The translations under genes and the position numbers were made by a program. Below, one piece after another: positions 51,622 through 60,734 of a DNA stretch of 64,000 nucleotides. The stretch is taken from positions 28,554 to 92,553 of the forward strand of contig JAJQEO010000115.1 in assembly GCA_021201665.1 (NCBI GenBank). The letters run 5' to 3'. Each line of letters opens with the position of its first letter. Position 1 is the stretch's first letter. Below the pieces are notes generated by a model, which ran no database searches, was not told the origin of the DNA, and worked only from the letters and a program-made list of their open reading frames with translations. The stretch is from Lachnospiraceae bacterium (GTDB lineage: Bacteria; Bacillota; Clostridia; Lachnospirales; Lachnospiraceae).

Positions 51622-52818
51622 ATGGCAAAAAAAGAGAATAAATTCAGAGAGTACGATATTTCCACACAGGCCATACATACAGGTACGGATTACGATGAAG
51701 GGACCGGCGCTGTCCGCAGGCCGCTGCACATGGCGAACAGCTATAAGCTGCCGGATGACCTTTCGCAGGTCAATTATTCTTCGACGGATCTTTTGATGTA
51801 TTCCAGAAACGGAAATGCCAACCAGCACTGGCTGGAGGAGAAAATCGCGGCTCTGTACGGCGCGGACGACGCGATCGTGCTGGCGAGCGGCGTCGGGGCG
51901 CTTCACGCTCTGTTCTGGACGTTTTTGCAATCCGGAGACAGGGTGGTGTATCCAAATGTCAGCTACATGGCTGTCTACCGGATGTTTCATGAACTGTTTA
52001 ATAAAAAATTCGGCGTGGAGACGGTTATGGTAGATATGACAGACCTGGAGGCGGTAAAAAGAGCGATCACTCCAGGCACAAGGCTGGTCCACATTGAAAC
52101 GCCGGATAATCCGACCGTAGGGATCACAGACATCGCGGCGATTGCGAGGATTGCACACGAAAACGGCGCAGTCCTTTCGGTTGACAATACCTTTGCGTCT
52201 CCTCTGAACCAGAAGCCGTTAGAGCTGGGGGCTGATTTTGTGGTGGACTCCCTGACAAAATTCATCAACGGACATGGCGACGCGCAGGGAGGGGCGATTA
52301 TTTCAAATGACCTGGAGACGATGGACCGCATCCGCTATGAAGCCCAGGTCAACGTCGGGGCGGTGATCAGTCCGTTTAACGCATGGCAGATTTTCCGGGG
52401 CTCCGTTACCTTCCCGCTGCGCATGGAACGGATCAATCAGTCCGCGCAGAGGATCGCTGAGTGGCTGGAGCAGCGGGAAAACATCACGTTCGTTTCTTAT
52501 CCGGGACTTCTCAGCAATCCGGGACACGAGCTGGCGAAGCGGCAGATGAAAAATGGCTTCGGGGGAGTGATTTCCTTTGGCGTAAATGCGGATGACAAAA
52601 CAGTAGAGCGGCTTTGCGCAAAGCTGAAGATCATCACCTTCGCAGTCTCCCTGGGGCACGATGAAAGTCTGATTTTCCCGCAGCCGAGCTATGATGAGCG
52701 GATAAACCTGTATCCGGAAAAATTCAGAAAGGGCTTTATCCGGTTTAGTGTCGGGCTTGAGTCTCCGGAGGATATCATCCGGGACCTGGATCAGGCACTT
52801 GGGGCGGTCGGGCTGTGA
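51622..52818 (+). CDS. PLP-dependent trans-sulfuration enzyme (methionine/cystathionine gamma-lyase family)
   Basis: A 398-residue Cys/Met PLP enzyme. SYKLPDDLSQVNYSSTDLLM replaces the more usual aromatic N-terminal motif; MYSRNGNANQHWLEEKIAAL follows. The cofactor region [40 protein letters not shown] and PLP Lys213 ([12 protein letters not shown]) are intact. It probably produces or removes thiols from cysteine, homocysteine or methionine. ATG 51622 is chosen because TCAGGAGG lies upstream. It is more distant from the other three such enzymes in the window, so specialised activity is possible. Confidence 0.92.
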   Translation: MAKKENKFREYDISTQAIHTGTDYDEGTGAVRRPLHMANSYKLPDDLSQVNYSSTDLLMYSRNGNANQHWLEEKIAALYGADDAIVLASGVGALHALFWTFLQSGDRVVYPNVSYMAVYRMFHELFNKKFGVETVMVDMTDLEAVKRAITPGTRLVHIETPDNPTVGITDIAAIARIAHENGAVLSVDNTFASPLNQKPLELGADFVVDSLTKFINGHGDAQGGAIISNDLETMDRIRYEAQVNVGAVISPFNAWQIFRGSVTFPLRMERINQSAQRIAEWLEQRENITFVSYPGLLSNPGHELAKRQMKNGFGGVISFGVNADDKTVERLCAKLKIITFAVSLGHDESLIFPQPSYDERINLYPEKFRKGFIRFSVGLESPEDIIRDLDQALGAVGL

Positions 52819-52985
52819 GAAATTTTATATATCCTTGATGACAGTATGGGGACAGTGACGGTTATCCGTGTAATGTATGCTGGGCGGGATGCTGATACAC
52901 AGTTAAACAAATATACCAAATGAAAAAATAAAAGCTATATAATACAACTTAAAAAATGAAGAGATACTGGAACTTCCGGGAAGAA

Positions 52986-53028
52986 GAAAAGCGCTTATGG
53001 CATTTTACCAACGCCATGGGCGCTTTTC
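52986..53028 (-). terminator. Hairpin terminator of the Rpn-family gene
   Basis: GAAAAGCGC (52986-52994) with GCGCTTTTC (53020-53028), plus inner ATGGC/GCCAT pairs. On the minus strand the second arm runs into TTCTTCTTCC. It follows the Rpn stop codon by a few bases and could act in both directions. Confidence 0.6.
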
Positions 53029-53032
53029 GCCT

Positions 53033-53953
53033 TCAATTTTTATGCTTGCGGCGAAGGATTTCCAGTTCACGCTCCAAAGCCGCATTTTTATCCGCGAGAG
53101 CCGCTTTTTCTTCCGCGAGGGCCGATTTCTCTTCCTGAAGGCTCGCGTTCTCTGCTTCGAGTTCATCAATTCGAAAACGGTATTTATCATTAGGAAGCTC
53201 CATCGCTCCCGGAAGCAATGGTTTCATATCCTTATCGCCTCCTTTCTTCTGGTACTGCAGGATGATTTGCTGGTAGAGCTGATTCAATAGCTCCAGTAAT
53301 TGATTGTAATCATCCAAATCGATATTTCCAACCTGCAGATTTGCTTTTATACTTCCCAGTATATCAGAGTCGATAAAATTTTTCAATTCCTGTATTTCAT
53401 TTTCTGTAAGAAGACGCGCTTTTCCGTCTGAAATCAGAAAATCCCTCACCCGTACCATCTGAAACGGAATAAACACGATCATCTTTTTCCGGTTCAGTTC
53501 CTCAATGTCATGCGCCAGGTACGCAAAGTTCTTCACTGTGTAGGTAAATTCCTGCTGATCCGGCAATATGACGCGGATACTGCTTGTCTCAGGAACTTTC
53601 TCTGCGTTACAGAAATAGATCACTACCGGCTCCGGGAAACGCAGGGTAAAGTTGTCCTCGCGGGTCTCCAGCGCATGGTAAAATCCATATTCAAAGACCC
53701 TCATGACAATGGTATTATCATGGTACATCTGTGCTTCCAGATGGTAGTGCCATTTTCGGTTGATAATGATAAACAGGTCGGAATAAGTGTGCGAAAGATC
53801 GGTTCTGGTATTTTCTCGATTCGAATATTCAATCTGGCTGTCTGGCGGATAGTCCGTACCAAACAGTCCGTTGATCAGATTCGTGATCGCTTTATCGGAA
53901 AATGTAAAAATACGTTTAAAAACCCTGTCAAAAATCTGGCTGATTTCGTCCAT
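53033..53953 (-). CDS. Rpn family recombination-promoting nuclease / putative transposase
   Basis: A 306-residue protein of the PD-(D/E)XK transposase-like family that is very abundant in Lachnospiraceae (MDEISQIFDRVFKRIFTFSD; NLINGLFGTDYPPDSQIEYS). The nuclease core shows SDLFIIINRKWHYHLEAQM with candidate Asp, Glu and Gln. A C-terminal heptad-repeat coiled coil (about 255-306, EEKSALAEEKAALADKNAAL) follows. Such proteins are thought to promote recombination through DNA cleavage. ATG 53953 has AAAGGAG about ten bases upstream; an extension to 54043 is less likely. A fragment of the same gene lies at 51364-51430. Confidence 0.82.
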   Translation of the reverse strand: MDEISQIFDRVFKRIFTFSDKAITNLINGLFGTDYPPDSQIEYSNRENTRTDLSHTYSDLFIIINRKWHYHLEAQMYHDNTIVMRVFEYGFYHALETREDNFTLRFPEPVVIYFCNAEKVPETSSIRVILPDQQEFTYTVKNFAYLAHDIEELNRKKMIVFIPFQMVRVRDFLISDGKARLLTENEIQELKNFIDSDILGSIKANLQVGNIDLDDYNQLLELLNQLYQQIILQYQKKGGDKDMKPLLPGAMELPNDKYRFRIDELEAENASLQEEKSALAEEKAALADKNAALERELEILRRKHKN

Positions 53954-54231
53954 AAGCCAAAGGCTCCTTTCCCATGTGTGATAAAAACTGACTGATATGC
54001 ATCGTAACATAATCACAAAAATATGTAAATGCATAAGATACAATTAAATAAAATAAAAATGACAGTACATAATTAATAATAGACACTAATACATGTTAAG
54101 GAACACGAGCGAGGCAAAGGAGATATTACGGAGTGCTGACGATCTGTGAGATTATGGGAATGTCTGGAATCGCAGCTACAGTAGTGAATCTTTATCATGT
54201 CATTTCCAATTTTCGGTAGCGTTTCTTGTCG

Positions 54232-54357
54232 GTAGACAACACCTTTGCGTCTCTTCTGAATCAGAAGCCATTAGAGCTGGGGGCTGATTTTGTGGTGGAT
54301 CTCCTTACAAAATTCATTAACGGCCACGGCAACGCGCAGGGAGGGGCGATTTTTTGA
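54232..54357 (+). pseudogene. Fragment of the gamma-lyase gene
   Basis: An open 41-codon stretch reading [20 protein letters not shown] through [16 protein letters not shown]. It matches codons 187-228 of the enzyme at 51622 at about 90 percent of bases. It lacks start, promoter and the rest of the gene. It is a duplication remnant upstream of the next sulfhydrylase. The remainder of 53954-54231 holds nothing I recognise. Confidence 0.88.
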
Positions 54358-54369
54358 TTATCTCCTTTT

Positions 54370-54427
54370 CCGATAACTGGCTATCGGAAAAAGGACTTTG
54401 ACGAACAGAAATGGTCTGTTTTATCCT
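54370..54427 (+). promoter_or_regulatory. Operator palindrome and promoter of sulfhydrylase gene
   Basis: CCGATAACTGGCTATCGG (54370-54387), flanked by TTTT and AAAA, is centred 19.5 bp upstream of TTGACG (54398-54403). The -10 is TATCCT (54422-54427, 18-base spacer). It has the same geometry as 36541 and 44199. Confidence 0.7.
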
Positions 54428-54542
54428 TAGAAATAACATTGTAATAATGCAGAAAGAGCCGTATTCGTGACACCATTACTGCGGAATATTCGACAATACG
54501 GACGAAGGACGGTCGCTTTGCAAATATGGAGGATAAAAACAA

Positions 54543-55928
54543 ATGAAATTTTCAACAAAACTGCTGCATGGAATGTCGAAATCCTATCCGAACGGAGCGA
54601 CGCTGCCGCCGGTTTCTCAGGTGAGCGCGTTCACTTACGAAAGCTCGGAGGCGCTGGAAAAGGTCTTTGGGAACCGGGCGCCTGGATTTGCCTATACCAG
54701 GATCGGCAATCCCACGGTGGACGCATTTGAGAGGCGGATCTGTGAGCTGGAAGGGGGAGTCGGCGCGGTGGCCTGTTCCTCGGGGATGGCAGCTGTCACG
54801 ATGTCGCTTTTGAATATTCTGCAGGCGGGGGATGAGGTGATTGCGGCGAGCGGGCTGTTTGGTGGCACCATTGACCTGCTCGGGGATCTGGGAAGCTTTG
54901 GAATTACGGCGCGGTTTGTCCGGCATATGACTGCCCGGGAGATAGAGCCTCTGATTCATGACAATACAAAGGTCATTTTCGGGGAGCTGATCGGCAATCC
55001 GGCTCTGGATGTGATGGATGTCCGCGCGGTGGCGAAGCTTGCGCACGGAAGGGGCATTCCGCTGATTGTGGACGCGACCACCGCGACCCCATATCTGATC
55101 CGCCCGTTTGAATACGGTGCGGATATTGTCGTGCATTCCTCCTCAAAATACATCAACGGCGGCGGAAATTCCATCAGCGGCATCATCGTGGATGGCGGGA
55201 GTTTTCAATGGGATTCGGAACGCTATCCCGGCATGAAGCGCTATCTTTCCTACGGACCATTTGCCTACACAGCAAAGCTGCGCAATGGGATATGGAGAAA
55301 TATGGGAGCCTGTCTGGCTCCGGCAAACGCTTTTTTAAACGTGGTCGGTCTGGAGACACTGGGATTGCGGATGGAGCGGATCTGTCAAAATGCGCGCGCG
55401 CTCGCCGAAGAGATTGCGCGGCTCTCTCACGGACAGGTTCTCGAACTTGCTCAGGCACAGGTCCACGAACAGACCCGCGAACAGGCTAAAAAGAGCGAAC
55501 AGACCCGCGAACAGGTCCAAAAGAGCGAACAGGTCCGCGAACAGAACAAAAAGAGCGAACAGGACGAACAAGGCGTAAACGGCGGCCTCTCCGTCAATTA
55601 TCCGACACTGCCGGAAAGTTCGTACCGGGCGCTTGCCGAGAGCCAGTTTGGCGGTAAGGGCGGCGGCATTCTGACCGTGCGCGTCGGCTCGAAGGAAAAG
55701 GCGTATCAGCTGATGGACAGCCTGAAATATGCGAAAAAGGCCACGAACATCGGGGATGTGCGGACACTGGTTATTCATCCGGCATCGACCATCTATGTAC
55801 ATGCGTCCGAGGAGCAAAAAGCGGCTGCGGGGGTATATGACGATCTGATCCGTGTCAGCGTGGGCATTGAAGATACAGAGGATCTGGTCGAGGACTTTAC
55901 GGCCGCGATCGCTGCGATACGAAAATAA
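54543..55928 (+). CDS. O-acetylhomoserine sulfhydrylase-like PLP enzyme with repeat insertion
   Basis: A 461-residue Cys/Met PLP enzyme, longer than the usual 425-430. TKLLHGMSKSYPNGATLPPV, YTRIGNPTVDAFERRICELE, CSSGMAAVTMSLLNILQAGD, VDATTATPYLIRPFEYGADI and PLP Lys202 (SSSKYINGGGN) place it near MetY-type sulfhydrylases. It would make homocysteine from O-acetylhomoserine and sulfide or methanethiol. Residues about 298-349 are an added Gln/Glu/Lys/Arg-rich segment with three 10-residue units (EQTREQAKKS). The C-terminal domain resumes with SSYRALAESQFGGKGGGILT. GGAGG lies about eleven bases upstream. The promoter carries the shared GATAAC operator. Confidence 0.9.
   Translation: MKFSTKLLHGMSKSYPNGATLPPVSQVSAFTYESSEALEKVFGNRAPGFAYTRIGNPTVDAFERRICELEGGVGAVACSSGMAAVTMSLLNILQAGDEVIAASGLFGGTIDLLGDLGSFGITARFVRHMTAREIEPLIHDNTKVIFGELIGNPALDVMDVRAVAKLAHGRGIPLIVDATTATPYLIRPFEYGADIVVHSSSKYINGGGNSISGIIVDGGSFQWDSERYPGMKRYLSYGPFAYTAKLRNGIWRNMGACLAPANAFLNVVGLETLGLRMERICQNARALAEEIARLSHGQVLELAQAQVHEQTREQAKKSEQTREQVQKSEQVREQNKKSEQDEQGVNGGLSVNYPTLPESSYRALAESQFGGKGGGILTVRVGSKEKAYQLMDSLKYAKKATNIGDVRTLVIHPASTIYVHASEEQKAAAGVYDDLIRVSVGIEDTEDLVEDFTAAIAAIRK
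55467..55568 (+). repeat. 30-bp in-frame tandem repeat in sulfhydrylase gene
   Basis: Three and a half units of about 30 bases encode EQxREQxxKS. The segment keeps frame and lies in the region linking the large and small domains. Confidence 0.82.
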
Positions 55929-55947
55929 AGCAGTTATTGCCAGACAG

Positions 55948-56841
55948 CTATTCCCTGTAATGGAAATAGTCGCTGTTCTTATATTGCTTTGGCGATATTC
56001 CGACGGTGTTTTTAAATAATCTTGAAAAGTAGTACTGATCTGTATAACCCAGTGATTGGGCGACTTCATAAACGTACAGATCGGTTGTACGCAGAAGCCG
56101 GCAGGCCTGTTTCATTTTCAGATTGATAAAGAAATTCATGGGGGCGTGCTGCGTATATTTTTGAAAGATTGCGTTCAGGTAGCTCGGAGACAGATCGAAT
56201 TCCCGGCTGATCTGCTCAAGGGTCAGATTTTCCCCAATATGGCGGTACATATAGCGGATGACATCCGAAATATGTCTGTTTTGCTCGTAAGCGGCTCCTT
56301 TCTTTTCCCGGTCATAGGTTTCCGCGAGAATCAGGGAGAGCACCTGAGAGATGTAGATAAAGTTTCCGAGCGTATAATTTCCATCCAGAACGCGGAAGAG
56401 CAGATCAAACAGAAAATGCATGCGGTTCGCGGCGTGTTCTGTGGAGAAATGTACAATATTGCGGTCCTCCAGCGGGAAATAGCAGACATCTGTGCCCTTG
56501 AAATGAACCCATAGAATACTCCATGGGTCTTCTGGATGGGCATAATAACAGTGCGGCGCGTATCTGGGGATACAGAAAGCGTCGTTTTCATGGAGAATAT
56601 ACTGTTTGCTGCCAATCTGGATTGTCCCGCTTCCTTCCGTGCAGTAAAAGAAAATATATTCCTCAATACCGGCCTTTCTCTCCCGGTAATGGTGTGCTGC
56701 GTTTGGAAAGAATCCGACATCCGTCAGATAGAGACGTCTGACCTGCGGATGTTCGACATATTCCTGGAAGGATTCTGTGGGCAGGACAATCATGCGCTCA
56801 CCTTTAAACCCGTCTTTTTTCCATTCACTGAAATTTTCCAT
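55948..56841 (-). CDS. AraC family transcriptional regulator
   Basis: A 297-residue regulator. The N-terminal cupin-like sensor domain (about 15-150; HYRERKAGIEEYIFFYCTEG, HENDAFCIPRYAPHCYYAHP) suggests sugar binding. The C-terminal pair of helix-turn-helix motifs is clear: LTLEQISREFDLSPSYLNAI and DLYVYEVAQSLGYTDQYYFS, ending RLFKNTVGISPKQYK. It is divergent from the DUF5107-TPR and GH2 genes and probably activates them in response to a carbohydrate. Start ATG 56841 (MENFSEW) is preferred; 56877 is possible. No strong ribosome binding site is seen for either. Confidence 0.9.
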   Translation of the reverse strand: MENFSEWKKDGFKGERMIVLPTESFQEYVEHPQVRRLYLTDVGFFPNAAHHYRERKAGIEEYIFFYCTEGSGTIQIGSKQYILHENDAFCIPRYAPHCYYAHPEDPWSILWVHFKGTDVCYFPLEDRNIVHFSTEHAANRMHFLFDLLFRVLDGNYTLGNFIYISQVLSLILAETYDREKKGAAYEQNRHISDVIRYMYRHIGENLTLEQISREFDLSPSYLNAIFQKYTQHAPMNFFINLKMKQACRLLRTTDLYVYEVAQSLGYTDQYYFSRLFKNTVGISPKQYKNSDYFHYRE

Positions 56842-56988
56842 GGCGTAAGTATAACACATATGTGGAAGATAGTCCATGATTAATCAGAATATGCCATTTT
56901 CTCATGTGATCATCTTATGCTAAAATCCGGTTATCAATGCAATTCGAAGCAAAAAGTAAAACCGGGCTGCGGCGGGGCTTTCAGAACC

Positions 56989-57021
56989 TGCGATTCGCGT
57001 ATCAGGCGGTGCAAGATGCAT
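56989..57021 (+). repeat. Second copy of TGCGATTCGCGTATCAGGCG motif
   Basis: Matches 10644-10673 with a few changes, ending GCAAGATGCAT. It lies in the divergent intergenic region between the AraC gene and the DUF5107 gene. Confidence 0.6.
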
Positions 57022-57116
57022 GAGTTGTTAGCCGACAGTTCTTTATTTTATCTGCTTTGTGCAGTGGTTTTTTAAAGAGGCTGTAAAATATGGAAATTAA
57101 CAGGAGGGAGAGCGGC

Positions 57117-60100
57117 ATGAGGACAAATGCTTCTGCAAAAATCTGGGAGGAGACTGTAGTGCTCCCGACCTATCGGGCGGGGAAACCGGAAAAAAGTCCT
57201 CTTTTTATTGAAAAGAGAGCTTACCAGGGAAGCACGGGGAAAGTGTATCCGCTTCCGGTGACGGAAACGGTTTCGGATGAAAAAACGGATGTGGAATATC
57301 ACGCGGTATTTCTGGAAAATGAATATTTAAAGGTGATGGTTCTGCCGGAGCTGGGAGGGAGAATTCACCGGGCGTATGATAAGACAAATGGCTACGATTT
57401 TGTTTATTACAACCATGTGATCCGGCCGGCGCTGGTTGGGCTGGCCGGGCCATGGATTTCCGGCGGGGTTGAGTTCAACTGGCCGCAGCACCATCGTCCA
57501 TCTACCTTTTCGCCTGTGGACTATATGATTGAGGAGAAGGAAGACGGATCCTGTACGGTTTATCTTAGCGAGACGGATAAAATGTATGGCACAAAGGGGA
57601 TGGCTGAGATTTCTCTTTATCCCGGGAAGGCCTATATAGAAATCCGCGGGCAGCTTTACAATGGAACCGATCTGCCGCAGACCTTTTTGTGGTGGGCAAA
57701 TCCGGCGGTTCCGGTAAATGACTATACCTTTTCCGTATTTCCGCCGGATGTTTATGCTGTGATGGATCATGGGAAACGTGCCGTGTCGACATTTCCGATC
57801 GCGACCGGGGAGTATTATAAATGGGACTATTCAGCCGGGGTAGATATTTCCCGATATAAAAATGTGAAGGTTCCGACTTCCTACATGGCGGCACATTCTG
57901 ATTTTGATTTTATCGGCAATTATGATGAGAGCAGGGAGGCGGGGCTGCTGCATGTGGCCGACCATCACATTTCTCCCGGAAAAAAGCAGTGGACCTGGGG
58001 CTGCGGCGATTTTGGGCGTATGTGGGACTGGAATCTGACAGAGACGGATGGTCCCTATATCGAGCTGATGACCGGTGTTTTCACGGACAATCAGCCGGAC
58101 TTTAGTTGGCTGAAGCCGCAGGAGGAAAAGACCTTCGTGCAGTATTTCATGCCTTATAAGGGAGTCGGCAGAGTCGGAAACGCGACAAAGGACGCCGTAG
58201 TCGGCCTGACACAGGAAGGTGAGCGGACATTGTGCTGGAAGATTTACGCGACAGGGGAATATCCGGGAGCAGAGGTTGTGATTTATAAAGCAGAAAGCAC
58301 CGACAGGGAGGGAGACGTTTTACAGTTCGCTCCGGCCGATGCTGCGGAGGTGCTGTGCAGGAAGGTGGTTGATCTGAGTCCCGAGACCTGTGTGACGGGA
58401 TATGTGGAAATGCCATCTCATATGGAGTCTCCACTTCCGTTCCGGCCGACGCCTGGCGACTGCAGCGGGCAGGCGGCACCGATGGCAAAACGCGGCACAG
58501 ATGAAGGAAACATTGCGTGTCAGGTCGGCGAAGTGAGTGATGTAGGACATCAGGTCGGCGAAGCATGCGATGCTGCGGACTATCGGATAGAGGTTCGCTG
58601 GAAGAACCGGCTGCTTGCGGCGTACACGCCCTATAAAAAGAAGCTTGAGCCGATCCCGCAGCCTGCGGAGCCGCTGAAAGAACCGGCGGAACTGAAGTCT
58701 CTGGAGGAGCTGTATCTGGCGGCGACGCATCTGGAGCAGTACCGCCACGCGACACGAGAACCGGCGGACTACTATCAGGAAGGGCTGAGACGCGACCCGA
58801 CGGATATCCGCCTGAACAACGGATATGGGCTTCTTCTTCTAAAACGGGGGAAAATCCGTGAGAGCATCCCTTATTTTCAGAGAGCGGTCAAAAAACAGAC
58901 CTGGAAAAATCCGAATCCTTATTCAGGGGAATGTTATTTTAATCTCGGCCTGGCATACGCGCTGAGCGGCCAGGGAAAAAAGGCTTTTGACGCATTTTTC
59001 AAATCGACCTGGAGTGCTGAGACACAAAGCGCGGGATTTTATTGGCTGGGATGCCTGGCGTCGCGGGAGGGCAGATATGAGGAAGCCGCTGATTTTGCGG
59101 AAAAATCCATGCTGCGCGGCTGGCACAATATGAATACGCGTATGCTCAGGGCAGCTATGCTGCGGAAGCTTGGGATTTCTTCGGAAGCATTTTTAAAGGA
59201 AAGCCTGCAGATCGACCCGCTCCATATGGGGTGTCTGTATGAAATGGCATTGCTTGAAAACAATGGGGAAACGGGGCTCGCATCACCAAAAGCAGAATGG
59301 AAAAAGAAGATGCGCCGGGAAGCACATAATTATCTGGAAGTGTCACTGCTTTACATAAAGGCAGGACTGTATGAGGAAACCCTGGATATTTTGCAGTCTT
59401 CTCCTGAACAGAATCCTCTGTGCCTGTATTATCAGGGATTTGTATTCGGAAGGATGGGGGATGAAGAGCGCGCGAGGGAGCTCTGTATGAGGGCAGAGGA
59501 AGCCAGCCCTGACTGCTGCTTTCCAAATCGGATAGAGGAGATCGAGATTTTAGAATATTGTGCTTCGCGGTGGGCTGCGCCTATGTCTCATTATTATCTG
59601 GGCAATCTGTTTTATGACAGGAAGCAGTACACGGACGCGATAAGGCACTGGGAAATTGCGGCAGGGCAGAAGGACAGCTTCGCAATGGTCCACCGGAATC
59701 TTTCCATCGCTTATTATAACAGGCAGAGGGATACGGAAAAAGCCATGCAGTCAATGAGACACGCATGTGAACTGGATGAAACCTATCCGCGCATGTGGCT
59801 GGAGTATGATCAGCTTGCCGCGAAAGCGAACCTTTCCATACAGGAGCGGCTGGAGACGATGGAATCGCATCAAAGTATTCTCAGGAAACGGGACGACCTG
59901 TATCTGCGCAATATCATGCTGAAAAACTGCGCCGGAAGATATCAGGAGGCTCTGGACGCCATTTTATCACACCAGTTTCATCCCTGGGAGGGCGGGGAAG
60001 GCAAGGTGAGCACACAGTACCGATACGCGTTAATCCATCTCGCGCTCGCCCATCTGAAGGAGGGGCAGCCAGAAAAGGCACTGGCGGAGCTGGAAGCCTC

Positions 60101-60611
60101 ACTTACCTATCCGACAATACTGGGAGAGGGCAAACTGCCGAATGTGCCGGACAATCAGGCGCATTACTATATGGGGATGGCCTACCGGATGATGGGAAAC
60201 ACAGAAAAAGCGGAGGTGTATCTGGAGCTGGCGGCAGGAGGACCGCAGGAACCTGAGCCAGTGCTGTATTACAATGATCAGCCGTCGGATTATATTTTTT
60301 ATCAGGGGCTGGCAAATCGCGCACTGGGAAGAGAGGCGGCGGCAAAAAAGGCGTTCCACCGCCTGAACGCCTATGGGGAAGCGCATTTATTTGACCAGGT
60401 AGAGTATGATTTCTTTGCCGTATCGCTTCCGGAGATTGAGATTTATCAGGAAGACCTGGAAAAGAGAAACCGCCTTTACTGCAATTACCTTCGCGCGCTC
60501 GGAAGCATCGGGCTGTATGAAATGGAAAAAGCTGCCAGGCTGCTGAAGGAAATTCTGAGTGAGCAGGCAGATTACCAGGGGGCGCTGGAGCATCTGGAGC
60601 TGGTAATCTGA
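57117..60611 (+). CDS. DUF5107 domain protein with C-terminal TPR repeats
   Basis: A 1164-residue cytoplasmic protein. Residues about 1-380 form DUF5107, which resembles a sugar-mutarotase-like beta-sandwich (VMVLPELGGRIHRAYDKTNG; GGVEFNWPQHHRPSTFSPVD; DFGRMWDWNLTETDGPYIEL). After a linker with a VGEVSDVGHQ/VGEACDAADY duplication (about 468-487), residues about 545-1160 are TPR-like helical repeats (DIRLNNGYGLLLLKRGKIRE; CYFNLGLAYALSGQGKKAFD; AHYYMGMAYRMMGNTEKAEV). No signal peptide. Such genes occur beside glycoside hydrolases and probably bind or modify oligosaccharides; the catalytic role is unproven. ATG 57117 has AGGAGGG eight bases upstream. Confidence 0.85.
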   Translation: MRTNASAKIWEETVVLPTYRAGKPEKSPLFIEKRAYQGSTGKVYPLPVTETVSDEKTDVEYHAVFLENEYLKVMVLPELGGRIHRAYDKTNGYDFVYYNHVIRPALVGLAGPWISGGVEFNWPQHHRPSTFSPVDYMIEEKEDGSCTVYLSETDKMYGTKGMAEISLYPGKAYIEIRGQLYNGTDLPQTFLWWANPAVPVNDYTFSVFPPDVYAVMDHGKRAVSTFPIATGEYYKWDYSAGVDISRYKNVKVPTSYMAAHSDFDFIGNYDESREAGLLHVADHHISPGKKQWTWGCGDFGRMWDWNLTETDGPYIELMTGVFTDNQPDFSWLKPQEEKTFVQYFMPYKGVGRVGNATKDAVVGLTQEGERTLCWKIYATGEYPGAEVVIYKAESTDREGDVLQFAPADAAEVLCRKVVDLSPETCVTGYVEMPSHMESPLPFRPTPGDCSGQAAPMAKRGTDEGNIACQVGEVSDVGHQVGEACDAADYRIEVRWKNRLLAAYTPYKKKLEPIPQPAEPLKEPAELKSLEELYLAATHLEQYRHATREPADYYQEGLRRDPTDIRLNNGYGLLLLKRGKIRESIPYFQRAVKKQTWKNPNPYSGECYFNLGLAYALSGQGKKAFDAFFKSTWSAETQSAGFYWLGCLASREGRYEEAADFAEKSMLRGWHNMNTRMLRAAMLRKLGISSEAFLKESLQIDPLHMGCLYEMALLENNGETGLASPKAEWKKKMRREAHNYLEVSLLYIKAGLYEETLDILQSSPEQNPLCLYYQGFVFGRMGDEERARELCMRAEEASPDCCFPNRIEEIEILEYCASRWAAPMSHYYLGNLFYDRKQYTDAIRHWEIAAGQKDSFAMVHRNLSIAYYNRQRDTEKAMQSMRHACELDETYPRMWLEYDQLAAKANLSIQERLETMESHQSILRKRDDLYLRNIMLKNCAGRYQEALDAILSHQFHPWEGGEGKVSTQYRYALIHLALAHLKEGQPEKALAELEASLTYPTILGEGKLPNVPDNQAHYYMGMAYRMMGNTEKAEVYLELAAGGPQEPEPVLYYNDQPSDYIFYQGLANRALGREAAAKKAFHRLNAYGEAHLFDQVEYDFFAVSLPEIEIYQEDLEKRNRLYCNYLRALGSIGLYEMEKAARLLKEILSEQADYQGALEHLELVI

Positions 60612-60734
60612 CCGGATGCATTTCAGAGTTTTGCCCGGGATCGCAATGCAGGGAATATATGTTGAAAGCCAGGTGCGCTGACTTCTGGCTGAGTGTATAG
60701 AAATATTGAAGATTGCCTGCGAGTTGTATCAGGA

